From Spirochaetaceae bacterium (lineage in GTDB: Bacteria > Spirochaetota > Spirochaetia > SZUA-6 > DRHE01), in the NCBI GenBank assembly GCA_020353535.1, contig CP070696.1:2062016-2126015 (forward strand): 64,000 bases of DNA. Direction: 5' to 3'. The translations under genes were made by a program, and so were the position numbers. Each line of letters begins with the position of its first letter. Within the stretch, counting starts at the first letter, position 1. Shown one piece after another: positions 25,126 through 33,828 of the stretch. The notes under the pieces were generated by a model. That model saw only the letters and a list, made by a program, of their open reading frames with translations. It had not been told where the DNA came from and made no database searches.

Positions 25126-26883
25126 ATGGTACAGATGAAAACGGACTTGGGATCTGTGCACACTGAAGGCCATGCTAGAATTCTTTTCAATGATTTCTCC
25201 AATCTGTCGACGCAGATCCTGCGAGTCGCCAACCGTGGTGTCTCCAAGCTGACGTTCCTTCAGGAGGTTTTTACTATACTGGCACGTTTCTCCGGCTGCG
25301 ATGCCCTCGGTCTTCTTGTTGAAGAAGAAGGCCACATCGCTCAGTGGGATGCGGAATTACAATCTGGGGGAGAACTGCTGTTCAGCAAGAATGAAGAAAA
25401 AAAAATACGTTCTTCGCTCTACTGTTCCCTGCTACGGGGTGAGGTGAAGATGGTCAAACCTTTCCTCAGCAAGGCGGGTACTTTCCGGGTAGGTGATGCC
25501 GATCAGTTTTCCGTATTCGCCTCGAAGCAGAACCAGAAAACGACATCCTTGACCTTCATATCTGAAGGTTACCAGTCGTTTCTCCTGATCCCCATCAAAT
25601 TGGACAAAAAAAATCGGGGACTTCTGGAATTCAAGAGCCGGCAGAAGGAATTCTTTCCGGTTGAAAATGTTGAAACTTATGAAAGGTTGGCGGACACTCT
25701 GGCTGTAGCAATTGTGGACCGGCGGGCCCAGGCTGCATTGAGGGAACGGGTAAAGGAACTGGCCTGTTTTTACGGAATTTCCCAGATAATCAAGAATCCC
25801 TCCCTTTCTTTAGAGGATGTCATCAAGGGAATCGTCAAAATCCTTCCTCCAGCCTTCCAGTACCCCGAGATAGCCGCGGCGGTGATTGCTTTCGATGATC
25901 GTTGTTTTACCGCCGCTGCTTTCAAAGAAAGTAAATTTCGACTGAGCTCCGATATCGTTGTTCATGGGAAAATACGCGGATCGGTAGATGTGCTTTATCT
26001 CAAGGAGCGGTTTGAATTCGGGGAAGATCCCTTCCTCGAGGAAGAGCAGAAGCTTCTGGATGGTGTGGCCAAGCAGATCGCTCTGTACGTCGAAGGCAGA
26101 AAAGCGGAGGAGGAAAGGCGGAAACTACAGGATCAGCTGCGGCACGCCGACCGGTTGGCGACTATCGGCGAGCTTGCTGCGGGTGTAGCCCACGAACTGA
26201 ACGAGCCCTTGGGAAATATCCTGGGCTATGCGCAGCTTATAAAGAAGGATGCCGAGCTTCCCGAGCAAATCGGTGTAGATATAGAGAAGATCGTCCAGGC
26301 TTCCCTTCACGCTCGCGAGGTGGTCAAGAAGCTGCTGATCTTTGCCCGTCAGGTTCCCACCCAGAGGACACGTATCGACCTGAACAAAATCGTCAACGAT
26401 GGGCTGTATTTTCTAGAGTCCCGTTGTGCGAAGGAAGGTATCAAGGTAAGACGAGATCTGTTTACGGAACTTCCGGACATCTTGGCTGATTCTGCCCAAC
26501 TCAACCAGGTACTGGTCAATCTGGTAGTAAATGCCATCCAGGCAATGCCTGGAGGAGGACAGTTGACGGTTCGCACTCGGTTGGAGGAAAGCGGTATCAC
26601 ACTAGTAGTCGAAGATACGGGCAGCGGTATGAGCGCGGAGGTGGAGCGTCAGATCTTCAATCCCTTCTTCACCACGAAAGAGGTTGGCAAGGGCACAGGG
26701 CTCGGTCTGCCCGTGGTGCACGGTATTGTCACCTCCCACGGAGGTACAATTAAGGTTGAGACCGGGGAAGGACAGGGCAGTCGCTTCATCATCCAGTTAC
26801 CCATACCGGAGCTGGGAGAAGGTAATAGGGGTAACGGTGATATTGAAGTAGAAGCGGAGAATGACCAGAGAAATGGAGCCTAA
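25126..26883 (+). CDS. Soluble GAF-domain histidine kinase of the right sigma-54 regulator pair
   Basis: The 585-residue protein has no TM segment. A GAF-like domain covers about residues 35-205 (LTFLQEVFTILARFSGCDAL, SFLLIPIKLDKKNRGLLEF, ERLADTLAVAIVDRRA). A second GAF-like stretch (~210-330) follows, then HisKA with IGELAAGVAHELNEPLGNIL and HATPase with NLVVNAIQAMPGGGQ, VEDTGSGMSAEVERQIF and GTGLGLPVV. It would sense a cytoplasmic ligand or redox cue. It overlaps the regulator gene by 23 nt and diverges from the left pair. No Shine-Dalgarno is visible before the ATG; a start at the ATG three codons later (25135) is possible. Confidence 0.87.
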   Translation: MVQMKTDLGSVHTEGHARILFNDFSNLSTQILRVANRGVSKLTFLQEVFTILARFSGCDALGLLVEEEGHIAQWDAELQSGGELLFSKNEEKKIRSSLYCSLLRGEVKMVKPFLSKAGTFRVGDADQFSVFASKQNQKTTSLTFISEGYQSFLLIPIKLDKKNRGLLEFKSRQKEFFPVENVETYERLADTLAVAIVDRRAQAALRERVKELACFYGISQIIKNPSLSLEDVIKGIVKILPPAFQYPEIAAAVIAFDDRCFTAAAFKESKFRLSSDIVVHGKIRGSVDVLYLKERFEFGEDPFLEEEQKLLDGVAKQIALYVEGRKAEEERRKLQDQLRHADRLATIGELAAGVAHELNEPLGNILGYAQLIKKDAELPEQIGVDIEKIVQASLHAREVVKKLLIFARQVPTQRTRIDLNKIVNDGLYFLESRCAKEGIKVRRDLFTELPDILADSAQLNQVLVNLVVNAIQAMPGGGQLTVRTRLEESGITLVVEDTGSGMSAEVERQIFNPFFTTKEVGKGTGLGLPVVHGIVTSHGGTIKVETGEGQGSRFIIQLPIPELGEGNRGNGDIEVEAENDQRNGA

Positions 26884-28213
26884 AATCCATAGCGAAAGAA
26901 TCCTGGTAGTGGATGACGCGCCGGATACTCTGGAGATACTGAAGAGGAACCTGAGCTCCCAGGGCTTTTCAGTGTTCAACGCCCCGGGAGTCGCCGAAGC
27001 AATCAATATTCTTGAGACTACCTCGATAGATCTAGTGATCACTGATCTGAAGATGCCCAGGACCAGTGGTCTCGATCTGGTTCACCATGTGCGGGACAAC
27101 TTCAAAGATACAGAAATCATGGTAATCACCGGGTATCCAACTCTGGAAGGAGCGGTAGAGGCAGTAAAGACCGGAGCTGAAGAGTACCTGGCCAAACCTT
27201 TTACCGAGGAAGAGCTCTTTCAAGCGGTGAATAAGGTGTTGGAAAAACTATCGGTACAGCGGGCAGGACGAGCGCCCGGGAAGAAGGATGGTCCAGCTTT
27301 TGAGGGCATTATTGGCCAGTCGCCTGCCATCAAGAAGGTTTTCCAGGCCATCGAGAAAGCCGCCTCTACCTCGGCTACCGTTCTGATCAGTGGGGAGAGT
27401 GGCAGCGGAAAAGAGCTGGTCGCACGGGCGATTCACTATATCAGCGATCGGGCTTCCGCTCCTTTTGTCGCGGTGAATTGCAGCGCAATTCCAGAAAATC
27501 TCCTGGAAAGCGAACTCTTCGGATATGTCCGAGGGGCATTCACTGGAGCCGAGCAATCCAGAGCTGGATTCTTCCAGACAGCAGACCAGGGTACGATCTT
27601 TTTGGATGAAGTCAGCGAGACCGGACCCTCCATGCAGGTGAAGCTGCTGCGAGTGCTTCAGGAAAAGGAGATCTTTATGCTGGGTTCAAGCCGACCAATT
27701 CGGGTGGATGTACGCATTATCGCATCTACCAACAAAGATCTTTCCAGTGCAGTTCGCCAGGGTAGTTTTCGGGAGGACCTTTTCTACCGTTTGCACGTAG
27801 TCACAATTGCGCTTCCGTCTCTGCGGGACAGAGGCAATGATATACTAATCCTGGCCAATCATTTTTCCGCAAAATTCGCCAAAGAGCTGGGAAAGCCTAT
27901 TCCCAAGTTTACCGATCGGGCACTGCTGGCGTTTAAAAGATATGACTGGCCGGGCAATGTGCGTGAGCTGGAGAATGTGGTCCAGCGATCTGTGATTATG
28001 ACTGATACGGACAAGATCGATGTACCCGACCTGCCCTCTGGAATGCGCTTTTCTGCGCAGCGTGAGATTGGATTGAAGCGAACCCTGGCTGAGGTAGAAG
28101 CTGAACATATCCTGAATGTTCTAGCCAGTGTGGAAGGAAATAGAACCCGAGCAGCGGAGATTTTGGCAATCGATAGAAAAACCCTTAGGGAAAAATTGAA
28201 AAAAATACAGTAA
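26861..28213 (+). CDS. NtrC-family sigma-54-dependent response regulator (right pair)
   Basis: The 450-residue activator has receiver (ILVVDDAPDTLEIL, LVITDLKMPRTSG, AEEYLAKPFTEEEL), AAA+ domain (Walker A GESGSGKELVA, canonical GAFTGA in VRGAFTGAEQSRAG, Walker B GTIFLDEVSE, sensor FREDLFYRLHVV) and C-terminal HTH (NRTRAAEILAIDRKTLREKL). Length and order are typical of NtrC/ZraR. It overlaps the kinase gene by 23 nt (or 11 nt if the ATG at 26873 is used). The next feature downstream is a sigma-54 promoter for the Cys-motif protein and glutamate dehydrogenase, its likely target. Confidence 0.92.
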   Translation: MTREMEPKIHSERILVVDDAPDTLEILKRNLSSQGFSVFNAPGVAEAINILETTSIDLVITDLKMPRTSGLDLVHHVRDNFKDTEIMVITGYPTLEGAVEAVKTGAEEYLAKPFTEEELFQAVNKVLEKLSVQRAGRAPGKKDGPAFEGIIGQSPAIKKVFQAIEKAASTSATVLISGESGSGKELVARAIHYISDRASAPFVAVNCSAIPENLLESELFGYVRGAFTGAEQSRAGFFQTADQGTIFLDEVSETGPSMQVKLLRVLQEKEIFMLGSSRPIRVDVRIIASTNKDLSSAVRQGSFREDLFYRLHVVTIALPSLRDRGNDILILANHFSAKFAKELGKPIPKFTDRALLAFKRYDWPGNVRELENVVQRSVIMTDTDKIDVPDLPSGMRFSAQREIGLKRTLAEVEAEHILNVLASVEGNRTRAAEILAIDRKTLREKLKKIQ

Positions 28214-28235
28214 AAGGCGCACGGTATAAACCTTT

Positions 28236-28266
28236 GGGATGTCTCCTTTCGGGAGCGGCACATCCC
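28236..28266. repeat. Nested inverted repeat after the right regulator gene
   Basis: Outer arms GGGATGT (28236-28242) and ACATCCC (28260-28266) enclose inner arms CTCC and GGAG. No U run follows, so it is not a classical terminator. It lies about 200 bp upstream of the sigma-54 promoter and could be an activator site. Confidence 0.5.
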
Positions 28267-28443
28267 GCTCGTGTCCAGATGGGGAAATTCGCCCCGGTGA
28301 GACTTTTCTCCCCCGCTGCAGATTGATAGCAATTATCTCCCAATAATCCCAACACTCCTCAAGGTAACAAATAATTCTATATCTAGTAAACAGTTAGATG
28401 GATAACACTCATAAAAAAAGTACATTGTTGTCTGCCATTATGG

Positions 28444-28460
28444 TTGGCACACCAATTGCT
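28444..28460 (+). promoter_or_regulatory. Sigma-54 (-24/-12) promoter for the Cys-motif protein and glutamate dehydrogenase
   Basis: TTGGCACACCAATTGCT matches TGGCACR-N4-TTGCW completely. The predicted start is near 28470, giving a leader of about 36 nt before the ATG at 28507, with GGAGGAG in front of it. Confidence 0.88.
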
Positions 28461-28506
28461 TATCTATTGTCAAACGATCGTATCTACCAGAAATCGGAGG
28501 AGAAAG

Positions 28507-28881
28507 ATGAGCCCACAAAGCATTCTAACCAGGCCTGTTGGGGTTGAGGGGAGTACCTCCATAGGTAAGGAGAAAAGCAGGACCGATCCCGTAGGAGCGG
28601 GGGGTTCTAGAGGCACCCGAGTACTTCGGGGACTCTGCACAACCTGCCAGCATGCGCAAATATGCATGTACTTATCAAAACAAGAGCAACCCATATTTCA
28701 CTGTGAGGAGTTCGATATTGCGCCGGGATCAGAGCGCCAGTTTAGGGAAGCAGCACCGAAGTCTGCTGCCTCCGAACGACCTACCCACTACCGGGGATTG
28801 TGCTTGAACTGTGAAAACAACGAACGCTGCATCTACTCCGGTACAGAGGGCGGTGTGTGGCACTGCGAGATGTATATATAG
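28507..28881 (+). CDS. Small protein with two repeated Cys/His motifs (unrecognised)
   Basis: The 124-residue protein (ATG after GGAGGAGAAAG) has a Ser/Thr/Gly-rich, probably disordered N-terminal half. Two copies of one motif follow: RGLCTTCQHAQICMY...HCEEF (about residues 43-69) and RGLCLNCENNERCIY...HCEMY (about 100-124). Each copy has C-x2-C-x5-C and a distal HCE, four possible metal or Fe-S ligands. It is driven by the sigma-54 promoter and lies 10 nt before gdh, so it is co-expressed with glutamate dehydrogenase. No known function is recognised; a zinc- or iron-binding partner or redox regulator of the dehydrogenase is a guess. Confidence 0.8.
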   Translation: MSPQSILTRPVGVEGSTSIGKEKSRTDPVGAGGSRGTRVLRGLCTTCQHAQICMYLSKQEQPIFHCEEFDIAPGSERQFREAAPKSAASERPTHYRGLCLNCENNERCIYSGTEGGVWHCEMYI

Positions 28882-28891
28882 GAGGCAAAGA

Positions 28892-30208
28892 ATGAACGTT
28901 CAGAGTGATGTGATGATGCGAAATCAGTCAACAACCTACCCCGAAACACGGGAAAGACAGAGTCTCTATCAAAAGGTGATGCAGCAGTTCAATAAAGCTG
29001 CTGATCTTATGGAGCTTGATACAGATGTACGTAAGATTCTCTCGATGACTAATAATGAAATCGTCGTACACTTTCCAGTGAAATTGGACGACGACCGGGT
29101 GGAGATGTTCACCGGCTACCGTGTCCAGCATAACAACGTTCTCGGCCCCTACAAGGGAGGACTTCGATATCATCCTTCTGTAGACCTGGATGAGGTTCGA
29201 GCCCTGGCTACCTGGATGACCTGGAAGGCCGCTCTTACCCATCTACCCTATGGAGGGGCTAAGGGTGGGATACAGATCGATCCAGCCGGTTATTCCGCGA
29301 CCGAAATCGAACGAATCACCCGCCGGTTTACCTACGCCTTGGGAAACAACATCGGACCGGAATATGATATTCCCGCCCCTGATGTGAATACAAATTCACA
29401 AATTATGGCCTGGATGCTGGATACGTATCTGACCACAGTACCTCCACATGAACGGCAGAGGTGTGTTCATGTGGTTACCGGCAAACCTCTTGAGGCAGGC
29501 GGAAGCCTTGGACGGGAAAAGGCAACAGGACAAGGCATTGCTTATATGATTGAGACATGGGCGCAGGAACACCGTTTCTCCCTCGATCGAGCCACCTATA
29601 TCCTTCAGGGCTTTGGAAATGTGGGTTCTTGGACGGCACGATTGCTCAAGTCGTACAACATTAAACTGGTTGCCGTGGAAGACGTCACGGGTGCTATATA
29701 CAATCAGGACGGGATCGATGTTGACGCTTTGACCGACTATGTCAACGATCATCATGGTGTGGCCGGCTTTCCGAATAGCGTCTCTGTAGACCACTGTACC
29801 TTCCTCAGCACCGAGGCCGACATTTTTGTTCCGGCGGCGATGCAAAGTCAGATAACAGAACAGACAGCTCCCCTTCTAAATGTCCGACTTGTGGCTGAAG
29901 GTGCCAATGGACCAACCGATCCAGAAGCAGATCTAGTCTTGAGTCGGCGGGGGATTGAAATCATACCGGATATTCTTTGCAACTCCGGAGGTGTGGTGGT
30001 CAGTTACTTCGAATGGCTTCAGAACAAACGGAGCGAATTTTGGGAATTAGTGGAAGTGGATACGAAATTGAAGCAGATCCTGATGCGCGCCTACCAGTCA
30101 GTGAAAGACAAAGCAAAGGAGTATGAAACAGATTGGCGCACAGCAGCGTACATAGTTGCCATGACGAGATTGGAGAGGGTGTACAAGGAAAGAGGGATAT
30201 TTCCGTAG
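28892..30208 (+). CDS. gdhA: Glutamate dehydrogenase (hexameric type)
   Basis: The 438-residue enzyme interconverts glutamate with 2-oxoglutarate and ammonium. Seen: GPYKGGLRYHPSVDLDEV (substrate pocket), WKAALTHLPYGGAKGGI with the catalytic Lys and GGAKGG loop, DIPAPDVNTNSQIMAWM, GGSLGREKATGQG, and the Rossmann motif LQGFGNVGSWTARLL. Coenzyme preference is not evident. The ATG at 28892 follows AGGAGG; upstream in-frame codons belong to the overlapping frame of the small Cys protein. It is the second gene of the sigma-54-driven unit, so expression depends on RpoN and the right-hand regulator. Codon use looks more AT-rich than that of the hydrogenase genes. Confidence 0.95.
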   Translation: MNVQSDVMMRNQSTTYPETRERQSLYQKVMQQFNKAADLMELDTDVRKILSMTNNEIVVHFPVKLDDDRVEMFTGYRVQHNNVLGPYKGGLRYHPSVDLDEVRALATWMTWKAALTHLPYGGAKGGIQIDPAGYSATEIERITRRFTYALGNNIGPEYDIPAPDVNTNSQIMAWMLDTYLTTVPPHERQRCVHVVTGKPLEAGGSLGREKATGQGIAYMIETWAQEHRFSLDRATYILQGFGNVGSWTARLLKSYNIKLVAVEDVTGAIYNQDGIDVDALTDYVNDHHGVAGFPNSVSVDHCTFLSTEADIFVPAAMQSQITEQTAPLLNVRLVAEGANGPTDPEADLVLSRRGIEIIPDILCNSGGVVVSYFEWLQNKRSEFWELVEVDTKLKQILMRAYQSVKDKAKEYETDWRTAAYIVAMTRLERVYKERGIFP

Positions 30209-30317
30209 GACAGGGATTTTCAGATTCACTCAGATTCATCTCATAGGCATTAACGAGATCCTGTTAATTTGCATAGTGATCCCGTAACACCTGCCAAGTG
30301 CTGAAATTTCCTTCAAC

Positions 30318-30347
30318 TTGATCTCGGAAGCAGGCCGATGGTAGAAT
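30318..30347 (+). promoter_or_regulatory. Promoter of the membrane-protein gene at 30357
   Basis: TTGATC (30318-30323), 18 bp, TAGAAT (30342-30347). The -10 ends nine bases before the GTG at 30357, and no Shine-Dalgarno is present, predicting a leaderless mRNA. Confidence 0.55.
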
Positions 30348-30356
30348 TATCGAGCC

Positions 30357-31331
30357 GTGAAGGACATACTCCGCCTCCCCATACTTTTCCTATTTTTATT
30401 CGTACTTCTGTTCATCCTCTTCTTCGCCTTGAGCGTACTCACCCTTTGGGGTAGTGTGTATTCCGAAAGTCGGGAGGCGGCTCTCCGGACGGTCGAGGCG
30501 AACATCCCTCGAATTCTCATTCAAGTTTTACCCGCCGCGGTCCTGGTATCCATGATCATCCTGCTGGCGCGAATCGCCGCAAGACCGGGAAGCCGTATAC
30601 TCTCTCTGCTCGTCCCTCTGGCCGGAGCGTTTGTTCTGTTGGCTTTCGGCTACCAGATCCTTGGGGGAATCAGCCCGACAACGGGATTTGGGACCGCCGT
30701 GGTTGAGCCCACGCCGCATCGCTATCTATTGCCGGGAGTCTTCAATATTGCGGAAAGCAAGGTGGTCTATATCGAAGATATGGATGAAGGCACGGTCAGC
30801 CCGGTGGTGCTGGCCGAAGGCGGTAGTGGCGATCGGAAACTGCTGTTTTTTCCCCAAGGACGGATTTCTGTAGGAGAGGATTCGGTCATTCTGCGTATGG
30901 CCGGCTATACCCTAGAGGTGGATCCGGATCCGGTCTTCGGTGCCATGTTTACGGAGGATCCGGTTTCGGAAGATCCGGTACTGGAGCATTTTTTCGGGGA
31001 TATCGATTTTCTCAACCTAGAGCTGGTCCGTACATTCCGACTGTCGTTACCATCCTTCTATTTTGCCGTTCTTGCTCTGGTGGTTGCCTTCTACGGCGGC
31101 GGGATGTTTCTGCGGCTTACCCGCTGGCTTCTGCTGAATTTCGCGCTGGCCCTCATTGCACTCAGGTGTTTGGTGGCCCTCTTCCGTTTAATGGGAGAGA
31201 GGGTGGTTCCTGAACTACCCAACCCGCAGGCCATGCAGTTCCTGCCCGAACTGGTGCTACTGGTTCTCGGTGGACTATTGTTGCTCGTGGACCTGCTGTT
31301 CGTTCCTTTTCATCGGTGGAGGGAAGAGTGA
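30357..31331 (+). CDS. Membrane protein, three TM - soluble domain - three TM
   Basis: The 324-residue protein (GTG start) has three TM segments at about 7-30, 50-70 and 80-105. A non-membrane domain of roughly 120 residues follows (about 106-225, beta-rich, with VVEPTPHRYLLPGVFNIAES and GRISVGEDSVILRMAGYTLE). Three more TM segments lie at about 229-250, 253-280 and 298-318. I do not recognise the family by motif. The layout equals that of LptF/LptG permease subunits, whose jellyroll domain sits between TM3 and TM4; this is only a topological similarity. It lies 3 nt before the next membrane-protein gene with the same layout, and may pair with it. Confidence 0.7.
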   Translation: MKDILRLPILFLFLFVLLFILFFALSVLTLWGSVYSESREAALRTVEANIPRILIQVLPAAVLVSMIILLARIAARPGSRILSLLVPLAGAFVLLAFGYQILGGISPTTGFGTAVVEPTPHRYLLPGVFNIAESKVVYIEDMDEGTVSPVVLAEGGSGDRKLLFFPQGRISVGEDSVILRMAGYTLEVDPDPVFGAMFTEDPVSEDPVLEHFFGDIDFLNLELVRTFRLSLPSFYFAVLALVVAFYGGGMFLRLTRWLLLNFALALIALRCLVALFRLMGERVVPELPNPQAMQFLPELVLLVLGGLLLLVDLLFVPFHRWREE

Positions 31332-31334
31332 GCA

Positions 31335-33068
31335 ATGCGTAGGCCGATGGTGCAGAATCCCTTCTCGTTTCTCTTGGTTTTCTACCTGCTCGTCTTCGCC
31401 GTTTTTTTCTTCTATTCGATTTTCGCCTTTCCCAACTATCTTGCAACATTCCAGTGGCCCTTTGTCTGGACCAATTCCTTTCTCCTGTTCATGCGCTACT
31501 GCATCCCGGTGACCGCCTCTGCGGTTGCGGTTGCCTACTCGCTGCTGCCTACCGCGGAGACGGTTCGTGTGCGCAGAGGCAGACAACCGTTTTCCAGATT
31601 GGTGAGCTCCCATCTGACCACGTTTATCGCATTAACGGTATTGTACACGGCTCTGGTCTTGGGACTGTATCCGATTGCTAGGAAAAATATGGAACGGTTC
31701 GATTCCTTGACGCTTCAAGCCAGGGTATTCCTCGAGAAAGCAGATGCGGCACTGGAAGAGGAGGATCGAGAAACCGCTCTGCTCAACTATCAACGCTACC
31801 TGGCCATCGATCAAAACAACAGAAAGATTATGGCCTTGGTGAGCGACATCCAGATGGAATTGATTGCGGAACACCCCGAACCGAGGCAGGAAGTGGAACG
31901 GGGAATCGAATCGCTGAGGGTTAAAGATCTGGCCGAAGGAAAAGAAGCCTATGAGCTTCTAGAGATGGCCGAGGATTATTTCGATCGGGAAGACTACTTC
32001 TCGGCGCATTACTACGCCGACCTTGCCTTTCAACTTGATCCCACCCGGCAGGATGCGCGGCGTCTTGTCGCCCGAGCCCGGGAGATGATCGTCAGCAAAG
32101 ATCTGAGCAAGCTCGAAACCGAAGAGCAGCAGTTGTTCGAGCGCAAACGCGAGGGATACGAATACTTTGTCAACGAGGAGTACTTCAAAGCGTATCACAT
32201 GTTCCGCGAACTGCAGGTGAGCTATCCGCAGGACGCCGATGTAAGTAGTTATCTGCGGAAGAGCGAGGAGCGGCTGAGTCGGGAAACCTTCTTCCTCGAC
32301 GAAGCCGAGGAGATCGATACCCTTCCTGGTGTTACGGAGCTGCTGTTCGTAAATCAAAGGAAGGAGGATGAACGGGAGATCGTGTTTATCGGCAAGCTGG
32401 CCGCAGTTGAGGCCGGATTGTTTTGCAAGGACATCGAAGTACTGCGATTCGGTTCGCGGGGATTATTGTACCACTACTATGCCGAATACGGCAGACTACG
32501 AAACTCAAGTATCAATCTCCACGGGATCGACAGAACCGCCGCGGAGCGGGAGTCCGTACCCCGCTACCTTTCCGGAGCAGCCCGGCTGCGGCGGGACCGG
32601 CTCCCATACATGCTTTCCATAATCCCCACTCTGGAACAGCTTCCCACGTTGAAAGCAGGTAAGGCGGCATCTGCTACGGCGGAAAGCTTGGGATTTTTTT
32701 CGCTGTGGCAGGTTCGAAGGCAGATCGGAAGCTTTGGGTACATGGAATCTTTCATATCCGGTGAAATACTCAGGAGGTTACTCCTGCCTTTCAGCTTTCT
32801 TGTGCTCGCTCTCCTCTCGGTAGCTGTGGGCTGGCGATTCCAGGCCCGTTTCATCGGTCGCCCCCACTGGATCCTTCTCGTATTCATGCCTCTGTTTCCC
32901 CTGGTGGCCATCCCGATCACGACCCTGTACCTTCACGCTCAGCGGATCATCCTGGCCTTTGTACTGCTGCGCTGGCACTTTTCGGGTTCTCTGGTTGTCT
33001 TTCTCGTTCTGCAGGGGCTGCTGCTCTTGATTACCATGATCGTGCTGGCCGGTCAGAGATCGGATTGA
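31335..33068 (+). CDS. Membrane protein with central TPR-like domain, three TM on each side
   Basis: The 577-residue protein has TM segments at about 10-33, 47-67 and 95-113. A long helical, charged region follows, with TPR-like repeats ([40 protein letters not shown], up to ~residue 320). A beta-rich stretch leads to ~440, and three TM segments lie near 478-495, 508-528 and 540-568. It is read with the preceding membrane protein (3-nt gap; GGGAAGAG before the ATG) and is followed 4 nt later by the J-domain gene. No enzymatic motif was recognised. TPR-type segments suggest it scaffolds an envelope complex. Confidence 0.7.
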   Translation: MRRPMVQNPFSFLLVFYLLVFAVFFFYSIFAFPNYLATFQWPFVWTNSFLLFMRYCIPVTASAVAVAYSLLPTAETVRVRRGRQPFSRLVSSHLTTFIALTVLYTALVLGLYPIARKNMERFDSLTLQARVFLEKADAALEEEDRETALLNYQRYLAIDQNNRKIMALVSDIQMELIAEHPEPRQEVERGIESLRVKDLAEGKEAYELLEMAEDYFDREDYFSAHYYADLAFQLDPTRQDARRLVARAREMIVSKDLSKLETEEQQLFERKREGYEYFVNEEYFKAYHMFRELQVSYPQDADVSSYLRKSEERLSRETFFLDEAEEIDTLPGVTELLFVNQRKEDEREIVFIGKLAAVEAGLFCKDIEVLRFGSRGLLYHYYAEYGRLRNSSINLHGIDRTAAERESVPRYLSGAARLRRDRLPYMLSIIPTLEQLPTLKAGKAASATAESLGFFSLWQVRRQIGSFGYMESFISGEILRRLLLPFSFLVLALLSVAVGWRFQARFIGRPHWILLVFMPLFPLVAIPITTLYLHAQRIILAFVLLRWHFSGSLVVFLVLQGLLLLITMIVLAGQRSD

Positions 33069-33072
33069 ATCC

Positions 33073-33828
33073 ATGGCTTTCAAAGGCAAACTGATCGGGG
33101 CCCTTCTGGGTTCCCTGGCCGGCCCCATGGGAACGATTCTGGGCGGGCTTATCGGCCATCTCTACGACCGGGCTACGGAGGAGCGGGAAGCGACGGGTCG
33201 AATCGGCGAAAGATCGCGAGATTCGATCTCCGCAGCCCAGCTGGATTTCCTGACCTCCCTCATCGGACTGTCCATCGCTGTTGCCAACGCGGACCGGCAT
33301 GTTCGGGTTTCCCAGATCGACGCCCTCAAGGAGTTTTTCAGGCAGAATTTTCCCTACTCCCCAGAGGATCAGCGCATCATCCAGGCGGTAGTTGACGAGA
33401 CCTTCCTCAACCGGGATCGGTTGGATGTCGATGCCCTGGCCAGTTACTACCGCCTGACATCGAGTCCGGCGGGAAGGCTGCTCCTGTTACGGTTGTTGTT
33501 CAAGATCGCCGAAGCCGATCGCCGGGGTATATCCGAGGCTGAAGAGCAGCTGATCCTGCGGATCGCTGAAACGTTGCACATTGATGCCGCCTCCTATCAG
33601 AGCGTCTCAGCGGAGTTCAGACGGGAGAATGACCGGGCCTACAGCATCTTAGGTGTCAGTCCGGAGGCGAGCATCGAGCAGATCCGCAGCGCCTATAGAA
33701 AATTGGCCGCCCAATATCACCCCGACACTGTGGCCAACCTTGGGGAAGAGTTTACCGCGGTTGCCGAGGAGAAGTTCAAGCTCATCAACGAAGCGTACGG
33801 CGAGATACGCGCGCAGCGGGGCTTCTAG
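33073..33828 (+). CDS. DjlA-like co-chaperone: TerB domain plus J domain
   Basis: The 251-residue protein opens with a short Gly-rich hydrophobic helix ([23 protein letters not shown], split here at its Gly residues) that may insert in the membrane. A helical TerB-like domain at ~55-165 follows ([39 protein letters not shown]). The C-terminal J domain (~185-251) carries [20 protein letters not shown] and the essential HPD in [10 protein letters not shown]. It should recruit and stimulate DnaK at the membrane. It follows the membrane-protein gene by 4 nt, and its stop overlaps the convergent murA stop by 4 nt. Confidence 0.88.
   Translation: MAFKGKLIGALLGSLAGPMGTILGGLIGHLYDRATEEREATGRIGERSRDSISAAQLDFLTSLIGLSIAVANADRHVRVSQIDALKEFFRQNFPYSPEDQRIIQAVVDETFLNRDRLDVDALASYYRLTSSPAGRLLLLRLLFKIAEADRRGISEAEEQLILRIAETLHIDAASYQSVSAEFRRENDRAYSILGVSPEASIEQIRSAYRKLAAQYHPDTVANLGEEFTAVAEEKFKLINEAYGEIRAQRGF

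Noticed and set aside
28236..28266. Terminator for the right kinase/regulator pair
   Set aside because: The inverted repeat has no U tract; a role as activator site is equally likely, so it is listed only as a repeat.
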